This document shows positions 8,088 through 17,177 of a stretch of DNA of 45,044 bases, piece after piece. The position numbers and the translations under genes were made by a program. The notes under the pieces were generated by a model. It was not told where the DNA came from. It did not search any database and saw only the letters and a program-made list of their open reading frames with translations. The DNA lies in contig JAFGXQ010000041.1 in the NCBI GenBank assembly GCA_016936575.1, forward strand, positions 1 through 45,044. Direction: 5' to 3'. Position 1 is the stretch's first letter, and every line of letters starts with the position of its first letter. Source of the DNA: Deltaproteobacteria bacterium. Its GTDB lineage: Bacteria; Myxococcota_A; Polyangia; JAAYKL01.

Positions 8088-8140
8088 TTCTCACTTTCAA
8101 GTGTACGTTAACTAGCGAAACAAAAACGCTGGAGGCTATC

Positions 8141-9187
8141 ATGAACGAGCAATTCAATAATGAAGACCAAAATATAAACGCTCCCCTGGAAGAAGGTGGC
8201 CCGCAGGCACCGTTGGGCGGTGCACCTGCTGCGGCAGACCTCAACGACGACATCGACCTTACCAATAAAAGCCAGCGCATGGTGGCTATCCTGGTGGTGA
8301 TCATCCTGGTGGCTGCGGGAATCGCCGGTTTTATTTTTTACTCGCAGAAACAGAGCAAAATCGATGCCCTCGACAAACTGAAATCCGATTTCGCCACAGA
8401 GCACAATGCCGGATACGACGAATTCTGGAAAACCGCCAAGCTCGATTTAAATGTAATGAAAACCAACGTTGATTTTGAAGCCAAAATCACCGAGTATTTG
8501 TCTGTCAGCTCCATCGCGTACACCAAGCACGTAAAAGAAAAAGCGATTCCGATGCTCGAAAAAGCACTTCTCCGGTATCGCGCCCTGGAAGCAGCGGGCA
8601 TTATGCTCCCCGAATTGAAAGCCACCTACCGCGCCATGGAAAACCTGCTGGCCGCATGGAATAAATTCGTGAATGACGTTTCATACTACGAAACATATCT
8701 GGAAAATCGCGGCAAACTGACTGAAATCAGTGAACAATGGGCCGGTGCGCAGTCCCAACCCAAAGAAGACAAATTCAAACCCGGCGCCGCCAAGTACGTA
8801 AAAGTGGTCAACTGCATTCTGTCCCAGAAAGGGAAATCCATTATCGAATACGAACCGGTGGATTTGAGCCTGCGCATTAAAGACACTTGCGCGCTGGCCG
8901 ATGAACAATCCGCCTGGTTTAAAAAAGTGGCTTTTGAATGCCTCGACTACGCCGGCACCGCTGTCGAACCCGACCCGGTATACGAAGAAACCGTTAAAAA
9001 ATATTCGGAGGAAACCGGCCTCAATCAAGATACCAAATCGGTGTTTGCCATCAACAACTGCCTCGATTTGTCGAGAAAAGCGTTTGAAACCGAGTTGAGC
9101 AACTCCATTGTGAAAGTATGGGCCGACTACGGAAAAGCCAAGAACGAACTGCTCAAAGCCATCGACGCCCGCAAAAAAGAACTCTGA
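8141..9187 (+). CDS. Single-TM membrane-anchored protein of unknown function
   Basis: This 348-residue protein is not recognised. It has an Asn/Pro/Gly-rich cytoplasmic N-terminus of ~45 residues, one strong membrane helix at about residues 47-67 (VAILVVIILVAAGIAGFIF), then ~280 mostly helical charged residues that should lie outside the inner membrane. Three or four Cys residues are scattered in the C-terminal half (VVNCILS, KDTCALA, FECLDYA, NNCLDL). The ATG at 8141 follows GGAGG. It has its own near-consensus promoter, and 63 bp separate it from glmM. The topology resembles periplasmic scaffold or coiled-coil proteins, but no family can be named. Confidence 0.75.
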   Translation: MNEQFNNEDQNINAPLEEGGPQAPLGGAPAAADLNDDIDLTNKSQRMVAILVVIILVAAGIAGFIFYSQKQSKIDALDKLKSDFATEHNAGYDEFWKTAKLDLNVMKTNVDFEAKITEYLSVSSIAYTKHVKEKAIPMLEKALLRYRALEAAGIMLPELKATYRAMENLLAAWNKFVNDVSYYETYLENRGKLTEISEQWAGAQSQPKEDKFKPGAAKYVKVVNCILSQKGKSIIEYEPVDLSLRIKDTCALADEQSAWFKKVAFECLDYAGTAVEPDPVYEETVKKYSEETGLNQDTKSVFAINNCLDLSRKAFETELSNSIVKVWADYGKAKNELLKAIDARKKEL

Positions 9188-9250
9188 TTCCGCAGCACTG
9201 AGATACCACCGAAAACCACACCCCTCGGCGACATCAAGGAGAATTCACAT

Positions 9251-10624
9251 ATGAACGCAAAACGAAAACTGTTCGGCACCGACGGTATTCGCGGACCTGC
9301 CAACGTCCACCCTATGACGGGAGAGGTGGCCATGGCCCTGGGCCGAGCCCTCACTCATGTGGCACGCAAAAAAGGCGGACGAAAATCGCCGCGCATTGTT
9401 ATCGGCAAAGATACCCGCGTATCGGGATACATGCTGGAAACCGCTATCGCATCGGGGATATGCTCTATGGGGGGCGAAGTAATGCTGGTGGGGCCGTTGC
9501 CCACTCCCGGTATCTCGTTCATCACATCGTCAATGCGGGCTGATGCGGGGGTGGTCATTTCGGCGTCCCACAATCCGTACAACGACAACGGTATCAAGCT
9601 GTTCTGGTCAGATGGATTCAAACTCCCCGATGACGTGGAGCTGGAACTGGAAAAAATCATTCTGAAGAACGCAGGTTGGAACGGTCATACCCCGGTGGGA
9701 GATGCCATCGGCAAAGCGGTTCGAATTGACGATGCGTTGGGGCGATATATTGTGGAGCTGAAGCACACTTTTCCCAAAGACCAGACTCTGGAAGGAATCA
9801 AAATGGTGGTGGATTGCGCCAACGGTGCTGCTTACAAAGCGGCCCCGGCGGTTTTCGAGGAATTGGGCGCGTCACTCACTTCCATCGGCACCACGCCCAA
9901 CGGCAGTAATATCAACGATAACTGCGGTGCGCTTCACCCTGAAAAGGCTGCCATAAAGGTATTGGAGCTTGGCGCCCATGTGGGTATCACACTGGACGGA
10001 GACGCCGACCGACTGATTTTAATCGACGAGAAAGGTCAGGTGGTAGACGGTGATGCGGTCATGGCGCTTTGTGCCAGTCATATGATTAAAGAAAAAACGC
10101 TGAATAAAAAAACGGTGGTTACCACCGTTATGAGCAACCTGGGACTCGACAAGGCCATCCGCAAGCTGGGTGGTCATGTGGTGCGCACCGCGGTGGGAGA
10201 CCGCTACGTGGTGGAAGAAATGCGCAAAAACAACTTCAACCTGGGGGGCGAACAGTCGGGGCATTTGATATTCTCAGACCACTCCACCACCGGAGACGGC
10301 ATTCTGGCGGCACTGCAGATTCTGGCTATCATGGTGAAAGAAAAAAAACCGCTGTCCGAACTGGCCGAAGGCATTATGAAACGCATTCCCCAGTGTTTAC
10401 TCAGCTTTAGAGTGGCCAAACGCGTGCCCATCGCGGAGTGTCCCAAAACAATGAAAGCCATACAAAAAGTTGAAAAAATACTGGGTGACAACGGCCGGGT
10501 ATTTGTTCGCTACTCCGGCACCGAAGCCAAGGCGCGCGTTCTGGTGGAAGGACCGGTGCAAGACGATATCGACAACTATGCCGAAGAAATCAAACAAACG
10601 CTCGTGAAAGAGCTGAAAAACTGA
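9251..10624 (+). CDS. glmM: Phosphoglucosamine mutase
   Basis: GlmM converts glucosamine-6-phosphate to glucosamine-1-phosphate on the way to UDP-GlcNAc, for peptidoglycan, LPS and the diacetamido-sugar made by the wbp-type genes further along. At 457 residues it has normal family length. The N-terminal FGTDGIRG motif, the active-site phosphoserine in ISASHNPYNDNG (Ser ~106), the metal loop LDGDADR, and the phosphate-binding RYSGTEAKAR near the C-terminus are all present. The start follows AGGAG with good spacing. It is convergent with the cyclotransferase-like gene (21 bp between stops). Confidence 0.96.
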   Translation: MNAKRKLFGTDGIRGPANVHPMTGEVAMALGRALTHVARKKGGRKSPRIVIGKDTRVSGYMLETAIASGICSMGGEVMLVGPLPTPGISFITSSMRADAGVVISASHNPYNDNGIKLFWSDGFKLPDDVELELEKIILKNAGWNGHTPVGDAIGKAVRIDDALGRYIVELKHTFPKDQTLEGIKMVVDCANGAAYKAAPAVFEELGASLTSIGTTPNGSNINDNCGALHPEKAAIKVLELGAHVGITLDGDADRLILIDEKGQVVDGDAVMALCASHMIKEKTLNKKTVVTTVMSNLGLDKAIRKLGGHVVRTAVGDRYVVEEMRKNNFNLGGEQSGHLIFSDHSTTGDGILAALQILAIMVKEKKPLSELAEGIMKRIPQCLLSFRVAKRVPIAECPKTMKAIQKVEKILGDNGRVFVRYSGTEAKARVLVEGPVQDDIDNYAEEIKQTLVKELKN

Positions 10625-10645
10625 CCCCCGGCATACCGCTGCGCG

Positions 10646-11062
10646 TTACCCGATTTTTGAAAACCCCACATATTTCGCAATGAAGTCTGCCTTACCGCGC
10701 TGCAGAAACGTATCAAAACACCATTCATCATCAAGCAACATCTGCGAGTACACCGGTTTGCACACATACGTGTGCACCGTTATTTCGACACCGGTATGCA
10801 ACCTGACAACAACGGTCTTCCGGGCATACATCTCCCCTTCAAACTCATCAAGGTTGAGAAGGCCCCTATCGCTGATGCTTTCATACACCACACCTTTGGT
10901 CGCACTGCCTTGCCTGGGCACAATTGCGGGGTACTGTTCGTCTTTCACCGAAAGACAGATGTAGTCATTCAGCGTCGCGCTCCCCAGCCTGCGACACGGA
11001 CCCGCCACATGAATCATAATATCGTCACACATGAGTGAACCGTATGTAAATAGCCGCACCAC
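10646..11062 (-). CDS. Gamma-glutamylcyclotransferase-like (AIG2/GGCT fold) protein
   Basis: This 138-residue protein starts with MVRLFTYGSLM, the YGSL substrate-loop motif of the GGCT/AIG2 fold. It contains LDEFEGEMYARKTVVV, where the conserved Glu of the family is expected. Members cyclise gamma-glutamyl amines to 5-oxoproline or act on related substrates; substrate here cannot be told. It lies 7 bp downstream of the DUF362 gene on the same strand and is probably cotranscribed with it. Confidence 0.85.
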   Translation of the reverse strand: MVRLFTYGSLMCDDIMIHVAGPCRRLGSATLNDYICLSVKDEQYPAIVPRQGSATKGVVYESISDRGLLNLDEFEGEMYARKTVVVRLHTGVEITVHTYVCKPVYSQMLLDDEWCFDTFLQRGKADFIAKYVGFSKIG

Positions 11063-11069
11063 TGCCGGT

Positions 11070-12125
11070 CTACCTTTCCATCAATTCAATTCTATCGAGC
11101 CGATGTTCGCCAAGCCCCTTTTTCGATGCCGTCCGGAGCCACCTGGGGGCTCGTTTAGATTCTGTAAGCGACGCCAGTCCCGCCCGTTTTCGCTGCTCCT
11201 CAATCCACTGACCGGCAGTCGCATCCAGGGCGACCGGATCGGTAGACACCAGCAACCGGCCTTCCCGTTTTTGATATGTCAGATTTCCGGCCGGTCCACC
11301 GTGATACTGCGCCGTCAACCCATCAGCGACCGTCAATTTCAATTTCTGTTTCACATAGGGGTGGGCGCAAACGTCGGCGACATACGGATCGCAGTTGTTG
11401 TCGTGATACTTATTGGGATTGTGAATCACCCCGAACATGTTTTTCATACCGCAACCCACGCCCGATAAATCGTGATCTTTCAGCACCGGCACATTGATTA
11501 TTGCAGTGGCCTGATTGGCAACCACGTTCGAAAACAGACTGCCGATGTCGCCGCTGAACGTCAACTCCCTGTGGTATCCGGCTTCATCGTTCCCATAGCA
11601 GCGCGGTCCGGATTTGCCCACAAGGTCGCGGGGAAACCCCACCCGTGTCATCTCTACGGTGCTGCGTTCAAATAGGATGATATTTTCAAACGGGATGCCG
11701 ATAGCGCGAAGATTGGTCACTATCGCATTCACCACACTCACAGAAGAAGACAGCTTCGGTCCGGCCAGACAATTGAGCTTAAGCGCCACCACATCATCGG
11801 GTGCAAAAAGCGAGCGAAACGCTTCCCGAGCATCTTTTACGCCGACCATCTTCGCAACACTCTGATTCACCAGCTGCTGCACGCGCGCAACGTTGTGGCC
11901 GCCCTTCCCGAACGCGTTGGCATCCGTATACGACACCACCCTGCTCGGCGGCCTGCGTTCGCCTTTCCGGCATTGGTTGTCTCCGGATACCGCCTTCCGC
12001 GTGGACTCATCAAATGTATTGCACGAAGCAGAAACCGGAATGACCGCACCTACCGTCAACGCCGTCAGCGCATATGCACTGCTGGTGAGAAACTGTCTTC
12101 TGCAGATGAACCGTTGTTGCGTCAT
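11070..12125 (-). CDS. Tat-exported DUF362 domain protein
   Basis: This 351-residue protein begins with a twin-arginine signal (CRRQFLTSS followed by a hydrophobic stretch and VSASC). The Cys there could be a lipoprotein site, although the lipobox is weak. The body matches DUF362: VALKLNCLAG, FERSTVEMTRVG, INVPVLKDHDLSGVG, GCGMKNMFG, then STDPVALDATAGQWI. DUF362 proteins have no settled function; many are fused to ferredoxins, but no 4Fe-4S Cys clusters are seen here. Tat export suggests a folded or cofactor-bound periplasmic protein. It sits between the MFS transporter and the cyclotransferase-like gene on the same strand. Confidence 0.85.
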   Translation of the reverse strand: MTQQRFICRRQFLTSSAYALTALTVGAVIPVSASCNTFDESTRKAVSGDNQCRKGERRPPSRVVSYTDANAFGKGGHNVARVQQLVNQSVAKMVGVKDAREAFRSLFAPDDVVALKLNCLAGPKLSSSVSVVNAIVTNLRAIGIPFENIILFERSTVEMTRVGFPRDLVGKSGPRCYGNDEAGYHRELTFSGDIGSLFSNVVANQATAIINVPVLKDHDLSGVGCGMKNMFGVIHNPNKYHDNNCDPYVADVCAHPYVKQKLKLTVADGLTAQYHGGPAGNLTYQKREGRLLVSTDPVALDATAGQWIEEQRKRAGLASLTESKRAPRWLRTASKKGLGEHRLDRIELMER

Positions 12126-12167
12126 ACCCCAAGTATTGGGATTGGATGGGCAAGATGCAAGCGGATT

Positions 12168-14042
12168 TTACCGCTTCACCTCTTTTACCCTGCACTGCTT
12201 GGTTTCCCCCGCGTGGGGCTGCAGGCATTGGGCGGCATTGTCACTGAACGCGCAATCCCAATCGGTGGTTTTCGCCTTGTCGATACAGTACCACGAAAGA
12301 ATCCCCGAAACGATGAGCATCACCGCACCGGCAATCATTGCACCTTTGGCATTACTCAAATACGCTTTACCGCCCTGGTATCCCTTGGCAGACTTCAACG
12401 CCGACATTCCGGCGCTGACACCTTTGGCGGCAAGGATGATTTTAAAAAATGTCGAAACACCAAGCAGCCCATAGAAAAATACCAGGGCGCCGCCCGATTT
12501 TGCGCCGCTCAACCACCCCAGGGTTAACACATCGAGCATCAGAAACAGAAACACCGCAAGAATCGTGTATATGTTCGCTCGTTTGGACGCTGCCTGTACT
12601 TTCCTATCTTCATCATCAAGCAAACTGTCATCATCTACGGCGACATCTTCATTGGGGGATTTCAGTTGTGGAAACGGTGCAAACCAGGCCGCTATCAATG
12701 ACGGAATGCAGGCCACCATAACAAATAGAAAGTACGGTTTGAACCCCATCGAATCAGCCATCGGACCGCTCACCATCTGGGTGGGTACCAGAATCAGATT
12801 CATAAGCGCGGTCGCAAACGCGTAGTGGGTCATCTTGAACTTGCCGGGGGCGATTTGCTGCATCATATAGAGCATGTTGCCCACGAACCCGAACCCGTAA
12901 AAGAATTTTTCCAGACTGACAAGAAACGAAATGTGCATGAAAGAAAGTGGATTGTCCGGAGATACCGCATAACTCAAATACAAGTACGTCGCGTTCGGCA
13001 CGTTGACGCAAAGGGCCAATACAAAAAGTGTTCGTTTTAAAGAGTAACGCGCGATGAACATACCGCCGAGAATACCCCCGATAACGCTCACCACGGTGCT
13101 GACCAAACCGTCGATGGTACCTTTATCAACCAGACTCAGCTGCAGCGCGCCGTCCTCCAGACACCCCTGCATGAACAGCGGCGCCTCAACCAATAGCAGA
13201 CCTTCGCTACTTCGAAAGAAAAAGACAAACGCCAACATGCCCCACAACGAACGCTTATTGCAGAAATCGCCTGCGCTCTCCAGAAATTCTCCGATAATCT
13301 GACGCGGTGTACGACCTTTTTTCTCAACGGGGACACTCCCGGTGGGCAGCATGACCATATGATACAAACCGAAAACAGCCATCAACACCCCGGAACCGAC
13401 AAGCGAGGCCATCCACGATGCCTTCACGGACATTCCCATTTTCGCCTGTAAAATACCGGCAAAATATACCACCGCCGCCTGTGCGATAATACGTCCGGTG
13501 TTCCAGGCCATGGATTGATAACCGATGTACTGGGCCTGATCCTTTTTCTTCAGCGCCGTGATATAAATGCCGTCACAACAAATATCCTGGGTGGCCGACG
13601 CGATCCCCACTATCCACATCAACCCGATAATAAGCGCGAAATAGCCGGGCAGATACAGTGCCAGCCCCATCAGGCAAAACAGAATTCCGATAACAAATTC
13701 CATGCTCAACACGAAAAACTTCTTTGTCTTGAACATCTCCAAAAAACCTGCCCAGAACGGCTTCAGCGACCAAACGATACCGATACTGGCCACTGCCACT
13801 GTAATCTCGCCATCGCTGTGGCCGAGGTCCTTAAACAGGGTTCCGGACACCCAAATCACCATGGCGTAGGGAATTCCCATCGCCACATAACTGGACAATA
13901 CCCAGCTGAACGGATGTCTTTTTTTCTTTTCCGGCTCTGCCCCCTGGGCACTCTGTTTTATTGCGTCTTTTTCTGATTTCATGGCCGCCATTGGTACACT
14001 GTTTGACAAAAAAAAGACAGTAAAATTGCGGTTTTTGCACAT
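12168..14042 (-). CDS. MFS transporter with C-terminal membrane extension
   Basis: This is a 624-residue polytopic inner-membrane protein. Residues ~45-460 look like a 12-helix major facilitator core of the AmpG / folate-biopterin / PucC-like type (KPFWAGFLEMF after helix 2, then MVSGPMADSMGF late in the core). After an acidic loop (DVAVDDDSLLDDEDR), about 150 further residues add roughly three helices and a Cys-containing tail (DWDCAF, AAQCLQP, KQCRV). The substrate is unknown. The first ATG at 14042 is listed, but ATGs at 13991 and 13982 (MKSEKDAIKQ) are equally plausible, since none has a good ribosome site. It is divergent from the thermonuclease gene and is probably the first gene of a minus-strand unit with the DUF362 and cyclotransferase-like genes. 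Confidence 0.8.
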   Translation of the reverse strand: MCKNRNFTVFFLSNSVPMAAMKSEKDAIKQSAQGAEPEKKKRHPFSWVLSSYVAMGIPYAMVIWVSGTLFKDLGHSDGEITVAVASIGIVWSLKPFWAGFLEMFKTKKFFVLSMEFVIGILFCLMGLALYLPGYFALIIGLMWIVGIASATQDICCDGIYITALKKKDQAQYIGYQSMAWNTGRIIAQAAVVYFAGILQAKMGMSVKASWMASLVGSGVLMAVFGLYHMVMLPTGSVPVEKKGRTPRQIIGEFLESAGDFCNKRSLWGMLAFVFFFRSSEGLLLVEAPLFMQGCLEDGALQLSLVDKGTIDGLVSTVVSVIGGILGGMFIARYSLKRTLFVLALCVNVPNATYLYLSYAVSPDNPLSFMHISFLVSLEKFFYGFGFVGNMLYMMQQIAPGKFKMTHYAFATALMNLILVPTQMVSGPMADSMGFKPYFLFVMVACIPSLIAAWFAPFPQLKSPNEDVAVDDDSLLDDEDRKVQAASKRANIYTILAVFLFLMLDVLTLGWLSGAKSGGALVFFYGLLGVSTFFKIILAAKGVSAGMSALKSAKGYQGGKAYLSNAKGAMIAGAVMLIVSGILSWYCIDKAKTTDWDCAFSDNAAQCLQPHAGETKQCRVKEVKR

Positions 14043-14084
14043 TCTTCATTGACGGGGGCATGCCGAACATGTTCCGATACTTTT

Positions 14085-14630
14085 ATGACTGCTAACCGTT
14101 CCAGCCGGCGCGATATCAAACTTGCAATACCGCTGTTTTTCGCGTTGCTGACCGGATTGTTTCTCATTGTTTCCAATCAGGCGAACGGAAGGAATAAATC
14201 CGAAAAGTCATTTGAAGCGACAGTTCAACGGGTGCTCGACGGTGATACAATTATTGTCCAACAGAACACCCGTGCCGAACGAATCACTATCCGCCTGGCC
14301 GATATTGACTGCCCTGAAAAAGATCAACCGTTCGGCGCCGAAGCCACTGCGTTCACCAAATCGTTCACCATGAACCGAACCGTCACCATTCGCGTACGCG
14401 CCACCGATCGATATCACCGGACCGTTGCAGATGTGTTGCTGCAGGACGGCACTTCGGTGAACGGCGCGCTGCTGGCGGCGGGGCTCGCCTGGTGGTACAG
14501 GGACTACTCCACAGACAAAACACTGGAATCGCTTGAACAGGACGCACGCGAAAAGAAACGCGGACTGTGGTCGATAGAAGATCCGATCCCTCCCTGGGTA
14601 CATCGCCGAAACAAACGGAAGAATTTATAG
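14085..14630 (+). CDS. Thermonuclease (SNase-like) family protein
   Basis: This 181-residue protein has an N-terminal signal or anchor segment (IPLFFALLTGLFLIV) and a staphylococcal-nuclease domain. Conserved parts are VQRVLDGDTIIV, IRLADIDCPEKDQPFGAEA and TDRYHRTVADVLL, which supply the Asp, Arg and Glu used in Ca-dependent cleavage of DNA/RNA. It would act outside the cytoplasm. The ATG at 14085 (MTANRSS) is preferred over an in-frame ATG at 14049, because the longer form places polar residues before the signal segment and overlaps the divergent MFS promoter region. Length fits the family. Confidence 0.9.
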   Translation: MTANRSSRRDIKLAIPLFFALLTGLFLIVSNQANGRNKSEKSFEATVQRVLDGDTIIVQQNTRAERITIRLADIDCPEKDQPFGAEATAFTKSFTMNRTVTIRVRATDRYHRTVADVLLQDGTSVNGALLAAGLAWWYRDYSTDKTLESLEQDAREKKRGLWSIEDPIPPWVHRRNKRKNL

Positions 14631-14667
14631 ATAGATATTGTCAGCGCGTCGTGAAGGGGTTTGCGGA

Positions 14668-14692
14668 TGGGCGTTTCGTGAAACGCGCCTAC
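14668..14692. repeat. Palindromic GTAGG...CCTAC-family element, partial
   Basis: GCGTTTC-GT-GAAACGC (14671-14686) forms a 7-bp hairpin within GGGCGTTTCG...CGCGCCTAC. It resembles the end of the element at 37436-37496. On the minus strand its terminal GTAG contains the TAG stop of the sulfotransferase. It lies between convergent genes. Confidence 0.6.
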
Positions 14693-15693
14693 TCGCGAAG
14701 GAGGACATCGCAGTAGTACTTTACTTTTTTCACCGCTCTGCCGAGGGGTTTGTTGTGAATGTCTTTTCTCAGTGACATGAACACCTTGCGCTTCATGCGA
14801 TAGGTATTCCATTTCCACTTTTTATCTTTCTTGGGCGCCTGCCCCGCTACCTCTGCCACTTTATCGAACATCGTGGCTTTGTCATATCCCCAGATGCCGA
14901 TGTCATCTTCATCCAACGGTGCGACGGTCTGTCTCGCCAAATCCAGTTTGTGACTGTCGGCAGCCAGCTCCGCTGCCCAGGCACTCACCGACTTGGTTGT
15001 GGGTCTTGATTCCTGACCGGCCTTCGGGTCACCGTAGCTTTTCACCACGTGATCGTGCTTGCCGTAATCCACCGCGTCCGCCTGATTGGGAAGACCCAGA
15101 AACGAGAATATCTCCGCCATTTTTTCTTCGGGACGGCTCACCACATCTTCATATTTCACATGTATGAACGGCACGTTTTTCTCGCGCAAGAAGTTCGCTA
15201 TAGCGGGAATGTAACGTCCCAGAATATCGTTGAACGCCAATGCCGCATCATAATCCCCATCAAAAAAACTGTTGGCGTAGGAAGTGAAAATCGCGAGCGG
15301 ATGACGGGTCAGCACGATATATTTCGCATTCGGGTACACACGTGTCAGAAACGGCAAAACCAAGGCATACGCGGGCGTTTTATCTAGCATCATTTTCTTT
15401 TTGCTCTTCTGAATCATGCGTCCGTACAGCACATCGAGATATGCAGCGCAAGCGTCGTAGTAATCTTTCTCTTTGCCGGGTAACTCCTCAACGTACTCTT
15501 TAATCGCTTCAGAGGCGTTAATATGATCAAACGGCGCTTTCTCCACATTGGCCCAAAACCCCAGATGCGCCAGAGGCGTGACAATATGCGGCTCGGGGTG
15601 AGTATAGACGTCGTTGTGAGACCCCAGCATCCGCTGCATCATCGTGGAACCCGAGCGGGGGGAACCGATTACAAATATCATGTTTTCCTGCAT
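14689..15693 (-). CDS. PAPS-type sulfotransferase family protein
   Basis: This 334-residue protein has the 5'-phosphosulfate-binding P-loop IGSPRSGSTMMQRML near its N-terminus and the 3'-phosphate motif YIVLTRHPLAIFTSYANSF in the middle. These are the two signature motifs of the sulfotransferase superfamily, which moves sulfate from PAPS to carbohydrate, lipid or peptide acceptors. A basic C-terminal ~60 residues (KWKWNTYRMKRKV) follows. It has no signal peptide, so it is cytoplasmic or peripheral. The stop codon is part of a palindromic repeat. The acceptor is unknown; a surface glycan is plausible given the polysaccharide genes elsewhere in the window. Confidence 0.88.
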   Translation of the reverse strand: MQENMIFVIGSPRSGSTMMQRMLGSHNDVYTHPEPHIVTPLAHLGFWANVEKAPFDHINASEAIKEYVEELPGKEKDYYDACAAYLDVLYGRMIQKSKKKMMLDKTPAYALVLPFLTRVYPNAKYIVLTRHPLAIFTSYANSFFDGDYDAALAFNDILGRYIPAIANFLREKNVPFIHVKYEDVVSRPEEKMAEIFSFLGLPNQADAVDYGKHDHVVKSYGDPKAGQESRPTTKSVSAWAAELAADSHKLDLARQTVAPLDEDDIGIWGYDKATMFDKVAEVAGQAPKKDKKWKWNTYRMKRKVFMSLRKDIHNKPLGRAVKKVKYYCDVLLRE

Positions 15694-15750
15694 TGTATCC
15701 TCCAGTAACCTCTTCCTCTTATACCGTGAGCTTCCGTGAATTGAAAATTT

Positions 15751-15880
15751 TTATAGGTCTTATGGTCCTATGAGTCTTATACGCATACGTCCCATGGGTC
15801 CGATGACTCTTATGCTTATAGGACCTATACGTCGTATACGACCTATGCTATAGGTCCCATTGGTCGTAAAGGTCCTACAG
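15751..15880 (+). repeat. Degenerate ~9-nt repeat leader before the DEAD-box helicase gene
   Basis: About fifteen imperfect copies of a 7-10 nt unit like TATAGGTCC / TATACGTC / CATGGGTCC run end to end up to the ribosome site of the helicase gene. Many units are self-complementary (CCCATGGG, TATAGGACCTATA, GTATAC). The last unit, GGTCCTACAGGAG, contains the Shine-Dalgarno sequence, so the array and ribosome site are continuous. The array is too irregular and short-period for CRISPR. Confidence 0.8.
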
Positions 15881-15888
15881 GAGAAAAT

Positions 15889-17121
15889 ATGTCATTTCAA
15901 AATCTCGGATTACATGCCGAGTTACTTCAAACATTGCAAAACAAGGGGTACAAAGAAGCGACCCCCATTCAGGCGCAGGCCATTCCTCCAATTCTCGAAG
16001 GGAATGACGTTCTGGGTCGTGCGCAAACCGGAACCGGAAAAACGGCCGCGTTCGCTCTTCCCATTTTACAGATACTCGAAAACAGTAGAACGCATGATCG
16101 GCGTCACCCTCGCGCGCTTATCGTCACTCCTACCCGGGAGCTGGCCATACAGGTTGCAGAAGCGTTCAAGGAATACGGCAAGGGAATTCCGTTAAAAACA
16201 GCAGTGGTATACGGCGGAGTGGGTATGAACCCGCAAATCGATAAACTGAGTCGAGGGGTCGACATTCTCATCGCCACCCCCGGCCGGCTGCTCGACCTGT
16301 ACAACAGAGAAAATGTCTATTTGAAAAATGTCGAAATTCTCGTACTCGATGAAGCGGATCGCATGCTCGACATGGGGTTCATCGACGATATTCGCAAAAT
16401 TGTAGCCGCAGTTCCCAAAAAACGCCAGAGCCTGCTGTTTTCGGCAACGTATGCCAAGCCAATAATGAATCTGGCACAAAAGCTGTTGTATCGTCCGGTA
16501 CGAGTGGAAGTAACGACCCGAAATGAAACTGCGCAGACCGTTAAACAGGTAGTGTATAAAATGAACGCCAAAGCCAAGCGGGGTGTGCTGCGACATCTGA
16601 TTGCAACCGGAAACTGGAAAAAAGTACTGGTCTTCACACGAACCAAGTATGGCGCCAATCGGTTGGCCGACTATTTGAACAAGCGAAACGTCCCGGCCAT
16701 CGCCATTCACGGGAACAAATCGCAAAATGCCAGAAATACCGCATTGGACGCGTTCAAGAAAGGCGACGTCGTCGCGCTGGTCGCCACAGATGTGGCTGCG
16801 CGGGGGTTAGATGTAAACGATATTTCTCACGTGGTGAATTACGAATTACCTCAGGTCGCTGAAGACTACGTGCACCGCATCGGCCGCACCGGTCGTGCCG
16901 GAGCCGAAGGAGATGCTGTCTCCCTGGTATCACCGGATGAAAAATCACAACTGAAACAAATCGAAAACCTGACCCGGCAACGAATTCCCGTTTGGGAACT
17001 CAAGGGGCCCAAGGGGGAAACCATCTCCCCTGAACAGTTTGTCGACACCGGAGAGCCGCCCCCAAAGAACGTTTCCCGAAAACCGTACGGCAACCCAACC
17101 CGAAATCGAAGACGACGATAG
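15889..17121 (+). CDS. rhlE: DEAD-box RNA helicase, RhlE type
   Basis: This 410-residue ATP-dependent RNA helicase has the full motif set in order: Q motif (GYKEATPIQAQAIP), motif I AQTGTGKTAAF, PTRELAIQ, TPGRLLDL, motif II LDEADRMLDMGF, motif III SATYA, then ATDVAARGLDV and HRIGRTGRAG in the second RecA domain. A short basic tail (ending in NRRRR) fits RhlE, which works in ribosome assembly and RNA decay. The ATG at 15889 follows CAGGAG. Its ~130-nt leader is made of short self-complementary repeats, which the helicase itself might unwind; that link is inference. Confidence 0.93.
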   Translation: MSFQNLGLHAELLQTLQNKGYKEATPIQAQAIPPILEGNDVLGRAQTGTGKTAAFALPILQILENSRTHDRRHPRALIVTPTRELAIQVAEAFKEYGKGIPLKTAVVYGGVGMNPQIDKLSRGVDILIATPGRLLDLYNRENVYLKNVEILVLDEADRMLDMGFIDDIRKIVAAVPKKRQSLLFSATYAKPIMNLAQKLLYRPVRVEVTTRNETAQTVKQVVYKMNAKAKRGVLRHLIATGNWKKVLVFTRTKYGANRLADYLNKRNVPAIAIHGNKSQNARNTALDAFKKGDVVALVATDVAARGLDVNDISHVVNYELPQVAEDYVHRIGRTGRAGAEGDAVSLVSPDEKSQLKQIENLTRQRIPVWELKGPKGETISPEQFVDTGEPPPKNVSRKPYGNPTRNRRRR

Positions 17122-17177
17122 CCTGCCATTTGTAAAAAAAATAGAACTTATTCGTATCTTAAACGTCTTACAATTCT

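Noticed and set aside
15751-15880. CRISPR array
   Set aside because: The units are ~9 nt and degenerate, without spacers or cas genes.
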